From: Bradyrhizobium nanningense
GTDB lineage: Bacteria; Pseudomonadota; Alphaproteobacteria; Rhizobiales; Xanthobacteraceae
Assembly: GCF_004114535.1 (NCBI RefSeq)
Contig: NZ_LBJC01000082.1
Location: 94,501-158,500, forward strand
DNA: 64,000 bases
Direction: 5' to 3'
Made by a program: the position numbers and the translations under genes. Below the pieces are notes generated by a model. The model did not search any database, had not been told where the DNA came from, and saw only the letters and a program-made list of their open reading frames with translations. The first letter of the stretch is position 1, and each line of letters begins with the position of its first letter. Below, in pieces: positions 50,502 to 59,124 of the stretch.

Positions 50502-51068
50502 ATGGCTGAGAGTCATGGCGGGGCGAAGGGTCCGGCGGCGGGCGCCCACACCGAGGCTGACGGTGGTCATCACGGTGGCGGCTTTCCGCCGTTCGAGAGC
50601 AGCAACTATGCTTCGCAGCTGGTGTCGCTGGCGATCTTCTTCGTCGTGCTTTACGTGATCGTGTCCAAGCTCGCTCTGCCGAAGGTCGGCGGTGCGATCG
50701 AAGCGCGTCAAAACAAGATCGATGGCGACCTCGCCGAAGCGCAGAAGCTGAAGGACCAGTCCGACGCGGCGCTGAAGGCCTATGAAAGCGAACTCGCCTC
50801 GGCGCGTTCGCGGGCGCAGGCGATCGGCAACGAATCCCGCGACAAGGCGAATGCGCAGGCGGACGCCGAGCGCAAGGCTCTGGAAGAGCAACTGGCGGCC
50901 AAGCTCGCCGGGGCGGAAAAGACCATCGCCTCGACCCGCACCGCCGCCATGAGCAACGTCCGCGGCATCGCGGCCGATGCGGCAGGTCAGATCGTGCAAC
51001 AGCTCACCGGCGTCGTCCCTGATGCCGCGTCGGTCAATGCAGCGGTCGATGCGTCGCTGAAAGGTTAG
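50502..51068 (+). CDS. atpG: F0F1 ATP synthase subunit b' (second b-type subunit)
   Basis: A 188-residue b-type stator subunit with a His/Gly-rich N-terminal extension (about 35 residues, GGHHGGGF), one membrane helix (QLVSLAIFFVVLYVIV) and a long charged coiled coil. Alphaproteobacteria carry b and b' that form a heterodimeric stalk; the N-terminal extension and position before the shorter b indicate b'. It is separated from atpF by 5 bp. The symbol varies between atpG, atpX and atpF2. Confidence 0.92.
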   Translation: MAESHGGAKGPAAGAHTEADGGHHGGGFPPFESSNYASQLVSLAIFFVVLYVIVSKLALPKVGGAIEARQNKIDGDLAEAQKLKDQSDAALKAYESELASARSRAQAIGNESRDKANAQADAERKALEEQLAAKLAGAEKTIASTRTAAMSNVRGIAADAAGQIVQQLTGVVPDAASVNAAVDASLKG

Positions 51069-51073
51069 TCGAG

Positions 51074-51559
51074 ATGTTCTTCGATCCTGAAACCTGGGTC
51101 GCCATCGCTTTCGTGATCCTGATGGTCGTGTTCGGCTATCTCGGCGTCTTCAAGTCGGCGATGACCGCGCTCGATCATCGTGCCGAGCGCATCAAGGCCG
51201 AGCTCGACGACGCCCAGCGCCTCAAGCAGGAAGCCGCCAAGGTGCTGGCCGACTACAAGGCGCGCACCGCCTCGGCCGAACGCGAGGCCGCCGAGATCAT
51301 CGCCAACGCCAGAAGCGAAGCCGAGCGCATCGCGGCTGACGCCAAGGCGAAGATGGAAGACTTCGTGGCACGTCGGACCAAGACCGCGGAAAGCAAGATC
51401 GCGCTCGCCGAGGCCCAGGCGCTGGCCGATGTCCGCGCCGCAGCCGCGGAAGCCGCCGTCCAGGCCGCCTCGACGATCCTGTCGCAGTCGGTCAAGGGTC
51501 AGGTCGCCGACGATTTGCTGGCCAAGGGCATCAACGAAGTCAGGCAGAAGCTGAACTGA
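51074..51559 (+). CDS. atpF: F0F1 ATP synthase subunit b
   Basis: A 161-residue stator subunit: N-terminal membrane helix (TWVAIAFVILMVVFGYLGVF) and a long Ala/Glu/Lys-rich coiled coil. It pairs with b' to link Fo to F1. It is the last gene of the operon, followed by a strong bidirectional terminator; the F1 genes are not in this window. Confidence 0.95.
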   Translation: MFFDPETWVAIAFVILMVVFGYLGVFKSAMTALDHRAERIKAELDDAQRLKQEAAKVLADYKARTASAEREAAEIIANARSEAERIAADAKAKMEDFVARRTKTAESKIALAEAQALADVRAAAAEAAVQAASTILSQSVKGQVADDLLAKGINEVRQKLN

Positions 51560-51579
51560 GGGATTTGCCTTCGCCAATC

Positions 51580-51612
51580 AAAAAGCCGGCGCGATGAGCG
51601 CCGGCTTTTTTG
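51580..51612. terminator. bidirectional terminator of the atp operon
   Basis: Perfect 13-bp arms AAAAAGCCGGCGC and GCGCCGGCTTTTT around GATGA. Each strand shows a T-run, so it serves both the atp operon and the convergent gene at 51775-52428. Confidence 0.95.
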
Positions 51613-51628
51613 TTTGTCGACTACTGAG

Positions 51629-51750
51629 TGTCATCACCCGCGAAAGCGGGTGATCCAGTACGCCGAGGCTTCTCGGTTCAAGCACCGCGGCCTCTGGAAT
51701 ACTGGACTGCCCGCCCCTGTGCGCAATTGCACACTAGGCGGGCAATGACA
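51629..51750. repeat. interrupted palindromic repeat
   Basis: Outer arms TGTCATCACCCGC and GCGGGCAATGACA, with inner hairpins ATCACCCGC/GCGGGTGAT, TCCAGTA/TACTGGA and GCCCGCC/GGCGGGC. It resembles a dispersed repeat known to me from alphaproteobacterial genomes. It lies directly after the atp terminator. Confidence 0.75.
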
Positions 51751-51774
51751 GCTGAGATTGCCGCGCGACCTTCC

Positions 51775-52428
51775 CTACTTCTTCTTCCGCCCCTTCGGCT
51801 CGGGCGAGAGCGCCTGCGGGTCGAAGCCGACATAGAAAATGTAGCTATCGGCGACCGCAGGCGGCGGCACCGGATAAGTCATGTCCTCGATCACGAAGGT
51901 AAAGGGCACGCTGCCCCCTTCGGTCATGTCGACCGTGGTCCGGTAAGCCTTCGAGGCGATCACCTTCTCGCCGACGCCGCCCTGCACGACGGCGATGCGC
52001 AGGGGCACTTCGACGGAGGCAGGCGCACCGGCGGGACCGGCGATCACGCGGCCCTGGATGCCAATCCGGGCGGTGATGCCGCCGCTGCTGCGGGCACATT
52101 CGCGCGCCATCTTGGTGATCGAGGCCTGGAAGCGAATCTCATTGCCGACGGCCGGCTTGCCGGCGGCGCCGACCGCGTAGGTCGAGGCCCCCGCACGCAC
52201 CGTGACCTGCGGGCAATCGAGCTCGTCTTCGGCCGGCTGGCCGGGCGCAGGCGGTGGCTTGGGCTGGGCCGGCTCATCGGACTTGCCGCCGAACAGGCTC
52301 TTGAAGCGGTCGGTCAGTGACTGGGCCGCCACCGGCGAGACAGAGGCGAGCGCAACCGACAACGCCAGCGCGATTCCCCCTCCCAGCCGCAACGCATTCC
52401 GCGATGACCGAAGCTGCTGCACCTTCAA
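51775..52428 (-). CDS. hypothetical secreted protein
   Basis: A 217-residue protein with a signal peptide (ALRLGGGIALALSVALASVS, cut near VAAQ). After a Pro-rich linker, a beta-rich domain follows with two Cys (DCPQVTVR and RECARSSGG) and alternating strands (ITARIGIQGRVIAGPAG, ASVEVPLRIAVVQGG). The C-terminus is basic (EPKGRKKK). This looks like a periplasmic beta-sandwich; no family is recognised. It is convergent with the atp operon. Confidence 0.78.
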   Translation of the reverse strand: MKVQQLRSSRNALRLGGGIALALSVALASVSPVAAQSLTDRFKSLFGGKSDEPAQPKPPPAPGQPAEDELDCPQVTVRAGASTYAVGAAGKPAVGNEIRFQASITKMARECARSSGGITARIGIQGRVIAGPAGAPASVEVPLRIAVVQGGVGEKVIASKAYRTTVDMTEGGSVPFTFVIEDMTYPVPPPAVADSYIFYVGFDPQALSPEPKGRKKK

Positions 52429-52547
52429 CGCCTATACTCCAATGACAATTGTCCGGCCGATTGCCGGCCAGCGCATGCGGTTATATCGCCAAAATCGGCG
52501 AACCCAAGGCAGCAAAAAGGGGGACTTGGCCGCATGAATCGGGCGGC

Positions 52548-53135
52548 TCAGCCGCGGAAATCCTCATGGAGCAGGCCAAACAGCAAATGATCCTGCCAGA
52601 CCCCGTTGATGCAGAGATAACGGCGGGCAAGCCCCTCGCGGGAGAAGCCGCACTTTTCCAGCACCCGGATCGACGGCGCATTGGTGGGGATGCAGGCGGC
52701 CTCGACCCGGTGCAGGTTGAGCTCGCCGAACAGTGTCGGCAGCAGCACCCGCAGCGCCGCCGTCATGTAGCCGCGATGGGCATGAGGCTGCCCGATCCAA
52801 TAGCCGATGGTGCCGGCCTGCACGATGCCGCGGCGGACATTGGCCAGCGTGATGCCACCGACCATGGCGCCGTCGAGCTCGCGGAAGATCAGAAAGGGAT
52901 AGGAGCGGTCCGCGGCGATGTCCTCGGAATAGCGGCGCAGACGGCGGCGGAAGCCCGAGCGGGTGAGATCGTCCGAAGGCCAGATCGGCTCCCAGGGCGT
53001 CAGGTAGTCGCGGCTGGACTCGCGCAAGTGAGCCCATTGCAGGAAGTCCGACATCTGCGGCGCGCGCAACAACAGCCCGTTGCCGCGCGGCGCGAGGGCG
53101 GCGGGTCCACTGGACGGCAGGCGAAAGAGGGCCAT
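52548..53135 (-). CDS. GNAT N-acetyltransferase, RimJ-like
   Basis: A 195-residue acetyltransferase of the RimJ/RimL-type GNAT group. The acetyl-CoA-binding region is GYWIGQPHAHRGYMTAAL (about residue 112) and the late strand LHRVEAACIPTNAPSIRVLEKCGF fits RimJ-type enzymes that acetylate ribosomal or other proteins. It is the third gene of the thrC-M16-GNAT operon, 39 bp after the protease gene. Confidence 0.9.
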   Translation of the reverse strand: MALFRLPSSGPAALAPRGNGLLLRAPQMSDFLQWAHLRESSRDYLTPWEPIWPSDDLTRSGFRRRLRRYSEDIAADRSYPFLIFRELDGAMVGGITLANVRRGIVQAGTIGYWIGQPHAHRGYMTAALRVLLPTLFGELNLHRVEAACIPTNAPSIRVLEKCGFSREGLARRYLCINGVWQDHLLFGLLHEDFRG

Positions 53136-53174
53136 GGTGATGCTTTCCGGGGCAGTCTCGCCGTTGCGCGGCTC

Positions 53175-54464
53175 CTAATGCAGCCGCGCCTTGGCGCGCG
53201 CCCGAGTCAATCCTTCCGCAAAAGACACCGCCGTGTCCAGACCCCTGCCACTGCCTAATGCGACAACGGCAGGCCGGCTCCGCGACAACAGCGCACGCGC
53301 CGCGTCCCGGGTCGATTCGACGCTGACGGCGTCGATCCGGCCCACCAGCTCCTCGACCGTCTGCGGCCGGCCATAGGCCAGCACGTGCCGGGCGAGCTGT
53401 TCGGCGCGGGAAGAGCAGCTCTCCAGCGCCATCAGGAGACCTGCCTTCATCTGCGCCTTGGCCCGCGCGATCTCGGCCTCGGTCAGCGTCTCCACCGAAT
53501 CGTTCATGATGTCGACCACGACCTCCATCATCTCCGGCGCATCGGCCGGATCGGTACCGGTGTAGAGGCCGAAGAATCCGGTATCGGTATAGGGCGCGTG
53601 GAACGAATAGATGGAGTAGCAGAGGCCGCGCTTCTCGCGCACCTCCTGGAACAGGCGGGACGACATTCCGCCGCCGAGGATGTTGGTGAAGACCTGGAGC
53701 GAAAACAGCGACAAATCGCTCTGCGGCACGCCTTCCAGCGCCAGCGTCAGATGCGCCTGCTCCAGTTCGCGATGCACCACCTTGGCGCCGCCCTTGCCGA
53801 ACTGAGCGGTTTGCGGCTTCGGGCCCGGCGTCCCCGCGAAACTGGCAAAGCGCTTCTCGGCCTCGGCGACCACCTGATCGTGATCGACCGCGCCGGCCGC
53901 CGCCACCACCATGTCGGGCCCGCGATAATGGGTCGAGAGGTAGCCGCGCAGCATGTCGCGGTTGAAGCTGCGCAGCGTCTTGGCCGTGCCAAGCAGCGAG
54001 CGGCCCATGGGCTGGTCGGGATAGCAGAGCTCGTTGAGATGCTCGAATACGACGTCATCCGGCGTATCCTGCGCAGCCCCGATCTCCTGCACGATGACGT
54101 TCTTCTCGCGCTCCAGCTCGTCGGGCTCGAAGGCGGGATTGGCAAGGATGTCGGCCAGCACGTCAAGCGCGAGCGGCACGTCGGCCTTCAGCACCCGCGC
54201 ATAATAGGACGTGGTCTCGGTCGAGGTGCCGGCATTGAGGTCGCCGCCGACCGCCTCGATCTCCTCGACGATCTCGCGCGAGGAGCGCTTCGTCGTGCCC
54301 TTGAACGCCATGTGCTCGAGCAGATGCGAAATGCCATGCTCGTTCGGCTTCTCGTCACGGCCGCCGACGCCGGCCCAGACGCCGAGCGCCGCGGTCTCGA
54401 GATGGGGCATCTTGTCGGTAACCACGGTCAGGCCGGAAGCAAGCTTGGAAATCTCGACGCTCAT
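53175..54464 (-). CDS. M16-family zinc peptidase (mitochondrial-processing-peptidase-like)
   Basis: A 429-residue insulinase-family protease. The inverted zinc motif HLLEH lies in HGISHLLEHMAFKGT (about residues 44-58), with the distal Glu in the following ETTSYYARVL region. The second half has RLFQEVREKRGLCYSIYSFH, the M16 R/Y substrate-binding motif, so both halves of one catalytic subunit are present. This is the alphaproteobacterial relative of mitochondrial processing peptidase beta. Its start overlaps the thrC stop by 4 bp. Confidence 0.93.
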   Translation of the reverse strand: MSVEISKLASGLTVVTDKMPHLETAALGVWAGVGGRDEKPNEHGISHLLEHMAFKGTTKRSSREIVEEIEAVGGDLNAGTSTETTSYYARVLKADVPLALDVLADILANPAFEPDELEREKNVIVQEIGAAQDTPDDVVFEHLNELCYPDQPMGRSLLGTAKTLRSFNRDMLRGYLSTHYRGPDMVVAAAGAVDHDQVVAEAEKRFASFAGTPGPKPQTAQFGKGGAKVVHRELEQAHLTLALEGVPQSDLSLFSLQVFTNILGGGMSSRLFQEVREKRGLCYSIYSFHAPYTDTGFFGLYTGTDPADAPEMMEVVVDIMNDSVETLTEAEIARAKAQMKAGLLMALESCSSRAEQLARHVLAYGRPQTVEELVGRIDAVSVESTRDAARALLSRSRPAVVALGSGRGLDTAVSFAEGLTRARAKARLH

Positions 54465-55879
54465 CCGGCAACTCCCTGCTTCGCAGCGCGGCTGACCGAC
54501 AGCACGAACCGCTCGACCTCGGCCTGATCGTTCTTCATCACCTTCATGTGTTCGGATTTGGTCATCAATCCGTCGAGCCAGGCCGGCAGTTGCGGCCGCT
54601 GGCCGCAGGCCGCTTCGACAGCGTCGGGGAATTTGGCTGGATGCGCGGTGGAGAGCACGATGCTCGGCACCCTCGTGTCCGTGGTGTCGCGATCGGCGAC
54701 AGCGAGCGCCACCGCCGTATGGGGATCGACCAGCTCGCCTGCCTCGCGCCAGCCGGCGCGGATCGCAGCCGCGGTCTCGGTCTCGTCGGCGCGCCCGGCG
54801 TCGAACTCCTCGCGGATTGCGGCCAGCGTCGCATCGGGCAGCACGAAACGCCCGGACTGCTTCAGCGAATCCATCAGACGGCGCACGCCCGCCGCATCGC
54901 GCCGGCCGGCCTCGAACAGCAGCCGCTCGAAATTCGACGAGATCTGGATGTCCATCGATGGCGACGCCGTCGCGTGCACCTCGCGCACTTCGTAGATCCC
55001 GGTCTTCAGCGTACGCGCCAGGATGTCGTTGACGTTGGCGGCGATGCGCAGGGTCCGCACCGGCAATCCCATGCGCTTGGCGACGTAGCCGGCAAAGATG
55101 TCGCCGAAATTGCCGGTCGGCACGACGAAATCCACCGCGCGCGCCGGCGCACCGACGGCGACCGCCGAGGTGAAATAGTAGACCACCTGTGCGACGATGC
55201 GCGCCCAGTTGATGGAATTGACGCCGGAGAGCGAGGTCGCATCGCGGAAGCGGTGGTTGTTGAACATCCCCTTCACGAGCGCCTGGCAGTCATCGAAATT
55301 GCCCTCGATCGCGAGCGCATGGACATTGGCCGCGCCCGTCGACGTCATCATCCGCCGCTGCACCTCGGAGATGCGGCCGTGCGGAAACAGCACGATCAGG
55401 TCCACGTTCTCGAGGCCGGCGAATGCCTCCACAGCGGCGCCGCCAGTATCGCCTGACGTCGCGACCACGATGGTGGTGCGCTGGCCGCGCTTGGCGAGCA
55501 CATGGTCCATCAGCCGCGAGATCAGCTGCATCGCCACGTCCTTGAAGGCGAGCGTCGGGCCGTGGAACAGCTCCAGCACGAACTGGTGCGGCGACATCTG
55601 GCGCAGCGGCACCACCGCCGGGTGGCGGAAGGTCGCATAGGCCTCGTTCGCCATGCGGCCGAGCTCAGCGTCGGTGATCTCGCCGCCGATGAAGGGACGA
55701 ATCACATCGACCGCGACCTCCCAATAGGGACGGCCGAAGAACCCGGCGATGGTCTCGGTGGAGAGAAGCGGCCAGATGGTTGGCACATACAGGCCGCCAT
55801 CGCGCGCGAGCCCGGTCAGCATCACGTCGCAGAAGCCGAGTTCGGGGGCCTCGCCCCGGGTCGAGATATAACGAGTCAA
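54461..55879 (-). CDS. thrC: threonine synthase
   Basis: A 472-residue PLP enzyme converting O-phosphohomoserine to threonine. The N-terminus TRYISTRGEAPELGFCDVML is typical, the PLP lysine lies in HGPTLAFKDVAMQ, and PTGNFGDIFAGYVAKRMGLP matches the phosphate-binding region. The start is most likely the TTG at 55879, which has GGAGG just upstream and gives the usual family N-terminus; a second in-frame TTG lies four codons earlier. First gene of the thrC-M16-GNAT operon, an arrangement common in alphaproteobacteria. Confidence 0.94.
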   Translation of the reverse strand: MTRYISTRGEAPELGFCDVMLTGLARDGGLYVPTIWPLLSTETIAGFFGRPYWEVAVDVIRPFIGGEITDAELGRMANEAYATFRHPAVVPLRQMSPHQFVLELFHGPTLAFKDVAMQLISRLMDHVLAKRGQRTTIVVATSGDTGGAAVEAFAGLENVDLIVLFPHGRISEVQRRMMTSTGAANVHALAIEGNFDDCQALVKGMFNNHRFRDATSLSGVNSINWARIVAQVVYYFTSAVAVGAPARAVDFVVPTGNFGDIFAGYVAKRMGLPVRTLRIAANVNDILARTLKTGIYEVREVHATASPSMDIQISSNFERLLFEAGRRDAAGVRRLMDSLKQSGRFVLPDATLAAIREEFDAGRADETETAAAIRAGWREAGELVDPHTAVALAVADRDTTDTRVPSIVLSTAHPAKFPDAVEAACGQRPQLPAWLDGLMTKSEHMKVMKNDQAEVERFVLSVSRAAKQGVAG

Positions 55880-56019
55880 ACTGCCCTCCAAAGGCCGAGC
55901 AGCCTGAGCCGCTCGTTAAGCCTTTGATTTTACGAAATTACTTGTTAGCGGCCAGAGGCTTTGGGCCACCATAAAGTGTTTTGCGGCATCAGGAAACCGC
56001 TTCCGCCTCTACCCGCTCC

Positions 56020-56130
56020 AACGAAAAAGGGCTGCGGTGGTGGCCGCAGCCCTTCTCTTGGAAGGTCTGTCGTTGATGTGTGCAGACCGGTTTGCCTCTC
56101 GGGGTCGCCGACCCGTCAAAACTGTTCGCG
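56020..56130 (-). ncRNA. candidate small RNA or structured 3' leader end
   Basis: On the minus strand, three hairpins follow one another: GGGTC/GACCC (56102-56114), GGTCTG/CAGACC (56064-56088) and AAGGGCTGCGG/CCGCAGCCCTT (56027-56054), the last followed by five T residues. The terminator lies 420 bp beyond the response-regulator stop with no gene in between, so either a separate small RNA ends here or the regulator mRNA has a long structured 3' region. The 5' end is a guess. Confidence 0.4.
56024..56054 (-). terminator. rho-independent terminator, minus strand
   Basis: An 11-bp stem, AAGGGCTGCGG and CCGCAGCCCTT, with a 6-nt loop. The T-run is on the minus-strand side only. Confidence 0.85.
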
Positions 56131-56422
56131 CAACCTTTCGTCGCCTGTCACGAAACCGTCAAGGGCGAAAACGATGAGGGCGAGAAAATGTTCCTATTTT
56201 TCCCGACCTGGATCCGGCGCTGGCAAGCGCAGCCAAGCAGCGACACGCCGCGTATTGCCGCCATTTCCCGAATTCACGAAGATCTCGGGAACGAATGCCG
56301 CCTCCCCTCATTGGGGTCGGCGGATGGGTGTCGGCGGTGTCCATGCATTGCCCGGCTGCACGCTGACACCGATCCGTTCCGCCGAACCGGCTGCATCCTG
56401 GAGCGGCCGGTTCGGTGCTTCC

Positions 56423-56452
56423 GGGCCGCCAGTGCCCGGGCCGCCAGTGCCC
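56423..56452. repeat. tandem 15-bp repeat after the response-regulator stop
   Basis: Two exact copies of GGGCCGCCAGTGCCC, followed by a partial third (GCCGCCAG). Read out of frame with the regulator it encodes Gly-Thr-Gly-Gly-Pro units. It lies about 22 bp after the stop codon. Confidence 0.8.
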
Positions 56453-56474
56453 AGAGCCGCCAGCATCCAGGACG

Positions 56475-57119
56475 TCAATTCATCCCGATTTCCACTGCGA
56501 TCCTGATCAGGTCGGAATGGTTCTTGGCCCCTAATTTCTGCTTGAGCAGAGACGTGGTGTTTGCGACCGTCTTGTAGGAGATGCCAAGCGCCTCCGCGAC
56601 TTCCACGATCTTGTCGCCGCGTCCGAGCAGGCGGAGGATCTCGAGCTCCCGCGGCGTCATCTGCGAGGCCGGGTTGGCCTTGATCGCCGCGCCGGAAAAC
56701 GTCACGGCTTCCGCGAGTTGCGGTGAGATGAAATTGTCGCCCGCGACCACCTTGCGCACCGCTTTGAGCAGGATCCTGGGATCGTCGCCCTTGGAAACAT
56801 AGCCCTGCGCTCCAAGCTCGACGGCCCGCACCACGAAGGCCGGATCGTCGTTCATGCTGAACATGATGATCTTGGCCTCGGGATCGTCCTTGCGAATGCG
56901 TCGCATCAGCTCGAAGCCGGAGACATCGGGCAGGCTGATGTCGATCACGGCGACGTCCGGCCGCTTGCTGACATAGGCGCGATGCCCGGATTTGGCGTCC
57001 GTCGCCTCCTCGATCCGGATCGAATGGTCGGAAGCGAACAGGGTGCGGCAACCAGACAGCACCACGGGATGGTCGTCGACAATCAGGACCCGGGTCCCCG
57101 GCTTGGCAGTATCTTGCAT
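56475..57119 (-). CDS. LuxR/NarL-type response regulator
   Basis: A 214-residue regulator: receiver with VLIVDDHPVVLSG, phospho-acceptor D60 (AVIDISLPDVSG) and GYVSKGDDP, then a LuxR-type HTH (MTPRELEILRLLGRGDKIVEV, then GISYKTVANTTSLLKQKL). It is divergent from a HisKA_3 kinase across a 66-bp gap and is its likely partner. The target genes are unknown; the short shared promoter suggests autoregulation. Confidence 0.9.
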   Translation of the reverse strand: MQDTAKPGTRVLIVDDHPVVLSGCRTLFASDHSIRIEEATDAKSGHRAYVSKRPDVAVIDISLPDVSGFELMRRIRKDDPEAKIIMFSMNDDPAFVVRAVELGAQGYVSKGDDPRILLKAVRKVVAGDNFISPQLAEAVTFSGAAIKANPASQMTPRELEILRLLGRGDKIVEVAEALGISYKTVANTTSLLKQKLGAKNHSDLIRIAVEIGMN

Positions 57120-57185
57120 CGCGCGCTCTCTTGTCTTCTTGACTCATAGACCGGCGGGAACAAATGGAAAGAGCAAATTCCGCCG

Positions 57186-58547
57186 ATGCGCGTTAGAATT
57201 GACCTAATGTGGCAACGACTCTCGTTCAGAACGCAACTGTTTCTTCCACTCGGCGCGAGTTTTCTTGCAGCGCTGATCCTGGGCGGCATATTGCTCCGGA
57301 TATTCGCAACCGGGCAGCTTGCCGATGAGAACGAGCCGGCTCGGCGCTCCATCCGAACGATCGCCACCGCACTCAACGACACTTTGCGTGCGTCGGACAA
57401 CCCGCAGAAGACGCTTGACGCCTTTGTCCAATCCTTGGCCGCCTCCTCGGACGTCCATTTCCGTTCGGCGGAAGGCGCTCCTGCGCCTTCGCCAAAGGAC
57501 GGCATGCCTAATCTGCGGGGGGTTCCGCAGTGGTTTGTCAACCTGCTTGTGGTGCCGGACACGGACGCTGCGGCCCCGGTGCTGATCGATGGCAGACATA
57601 TCGGCGATCTCGTGTTTCTGCCGGACCTGTCAGCCGACCTGTTCGAGAAGTGGATCGGCTTCCTCGCGCTGACCAGCCTCGTCGCCGTGCTGATGGTGCT
57701 CACCGGCATCATCGCCTACGTCTTCGCGGGATCGGCGCTGCGCCCCCTGCGCCATCTCGGCGAAGGCCTGACGCGGATGCGGCGTGGCGATTTTACAAAG
57801 CCGATCCCGGTCGGGGGGCCGACGGAGATTCGGCAAAGCTGTGCGGAAGCAAACGCGCTGGCTGCAACGCTTGCGCAATTGAGCCAGGACAATCGCGATC
57901 TGATGCATCGCCTGGTGTCGCTCCAGGACGACGAGCGGCGCGATCTCGCCCGCGAACTGCACGACGAGCTCGGACCGCTGCTGTTCAGCATCCGCGCCGG
58001 CACGATCGCGCTGATCGACGCCTCGCCGCGGGTAGGAAATCTCGGCAATTCGGCGGACGAAGTGCTGCAATCGGTCGAAGCGCTCCAGCAGACCAACCGC
58101 CGCATCCTCGATCGGCTGCGGCCGCTCTACATCGAGGAGCTCGGCCTTGCGACCACCGTGCAGACGCTGCTCCGGAACTTTCGCAAGCAGGCACCCCATA
58201 TCATCCTGACGGATACGATCGATCCAGATCTCAACGTGATCGACGGACCGTTGGCTCGGACCATCTATCGGGTGATCCAGGAGGCACTGACCAACGTGCT
58301 GCGCCATGCCAAGGCCGGCAGCGCCCATGTCCAGGCGACCATCGCCGGCGAGACATTGCTCATCGAGATCTCGGACGACGGCGGCGGCTTCCCCGCCGAC
58401 AATGCCTTCGGCCGCGGCCTGACCGGCATGCATGAGCGCGTGCGTGCGCTCAGCGGATCGTTGTCGCTACTGCGCGTGGACGAGCGAACCTATGTCCGCT
58501 GCCGCCTTCCGGCCGAAACGACACGCGAGGCGCAGGTCAACCACTGA
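57186..58547 (+). CDS. HisKA_3-type sensor histidine kinase
   Basis: A 453-residue kinase. Two membrane helices (about residues 18-38 and 160-182) bracket a small periplasmic sensor of about 120 residues. HAMP follows (about 183-235), then a HisKA_3 domain with ARELHDELGPLL (phospho-His 259) and an HATPase with EALTNVLRHA, SDDGGGFPAD and RGLTGMHERV. It is paired with the divergent regulator. The start may be the ATG at 57207 rather than 57186; neither has a strong ribosome binding site. Confidence 0.88.
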   Translation: MRVRIDLMWQRLSFRTQLFLPLGASFLAALILGGILLRIFATGQLADENEPARRSIRTIATALNDTLRASDNPQKTLDAFVQSLAASSDVHFRSAEGAPAPSPKDGMPNLRGVPQWFVNLLVVPDTDAAAPVLIDGRHIGDLVFLPDLSADLFEKWIGFLALTSLVAVLMVLTGIIAYVFAGSALRPLRHLGEGLTRMRRGDFTKPIPVGGPTEIRQSCAEANALAATLAQLSQDNRDLMHRLVSLQDDERRDLARELHDELGPLLFSIRAGTIALIDASPRVGNLGNSADEVLQSVEALQQTNRRILDRLRPLYIEELGLATTVQTLLRNFRKQAPHIILTDTIDPDLNVIDGPLARTIYRVIQEALTNVLRHAKAGSAHVQATIAGETLLIEISDDGGGFPADNAFGRGLTGMHERVRALSGSLSLLRVDERTYVRCRLPAETTREAQVNH

Positions 58548-58597
58548 AGCGCGATGCGATTAGGATGAATCGTCATCGCGCTTTTGGTTGTTGTTCA

Positions 58598-58644
58598 AGC
58601 ATGATCTTTTCGGAAGACCGCTGCGCACTTTTCCGGAACATGCT
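58598..58644. repeat. palindromic repeat abutting the SnoaL-like stop codon
   Basis: Arms AGCATG and CATGCT at the ends and GGAA/TTCC inside, with AT-rich TTTTC boxes. It ends one base before the stop codon of the next gene. I recall this type of repeat (with TCAAGCATGATC) from Bradyrhizobium and related genomes. Confidence 0.65.
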
Positions 58645-59010
58645 CTAGCACGCGCAGCAATCATGCGCGTTCTGTCGCGCCGGCTCGCACAAGGTGCTGC
58701 GGATCTTGCCTTCCGGACTGAAACGAAACGAGGCGCGGATGCGCAACGCGCCGGCCACGGAATATTCGAGATCGACACCATGAGGCACCGGGCGGATCTC
58801 CTCCAGCCCGAAACCCGCCAGCGAGAACGCGCTGAGCCGCGGCTGCCAATAGGCCTCGAGCTCGCTCCGGCCGCGATAGCGCTGCGCGCCGTTACACGTA
58901 CATTCGACCTGGGCGTCGTCCGCATAGAGGTCGAGCAACATCATGAGGTCGCCCTGCCGGCAGGCGTCCACCCAATCGACGACAACTCCCATCTGATCGA
59001 AATCGCTCAC
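58645..59010 (-). CDS. SnoaL/NTF2-like protein
   Basis: A 121-residue protein of the SnoaL-like/NTF2 fold: helix VVVDWVDACRQGDLMMLLDLYADDAQVEC, then strands (RYRGRSELEAYWQPRLSAF) and ASFRFSPEGKI. These domains bind small molecules or act as isomerases/hydrolases; the substrate is unknown. The likely start is the GTG at 59010 (SDFDQMGVVVDW). The C-terminus has an unusual cluster of Cys and His (NAHDCCAC). It stands alone, upstream of the surf1 stop. Confidence 0.75.
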   Translation of the reverse strand: MSDFDQMGVVVDWVDACRQGDLMMLLDLYADDAQVECTCNGAQRYRGRSELEAYWQPRLSAFSLAGFGLEEIRPVPHGVDLEYSVAGALRIRASFRFSPEGKIRSTLCEPARQNAHDCCAC

Positions 59011-59124
59011 GCCGCAATCCTGTCTGCCGCGGAAAACCACCGGCGGCTTAGGGCCACACTCGTGAATGTGCGCTGAATAATAAACCCCGGGCGATACCGG
59101 GTTCCGGCGTGGAGACCGACCAGC

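Larger units (their letters stand above)
55880..56474. other. intergenic region with sRNA-like structure
   Basis: About 595 bp between thrC and the response regulator. It contains the thrC promoter side, the hairpins at 56027-56114, and the tandem 15-bp repeat at 56423-56452. Open frames exist on both strands but none has convincing protein character. Confidence 0.5.

Noticed and set aside
56080..56577. 165-codon plus-strand frame overlapping the response-regulator end
   Set aside because: It overlaps about 100 bp of a solid regulator gene, has no ribosome binding site and shows no recognisable fold.
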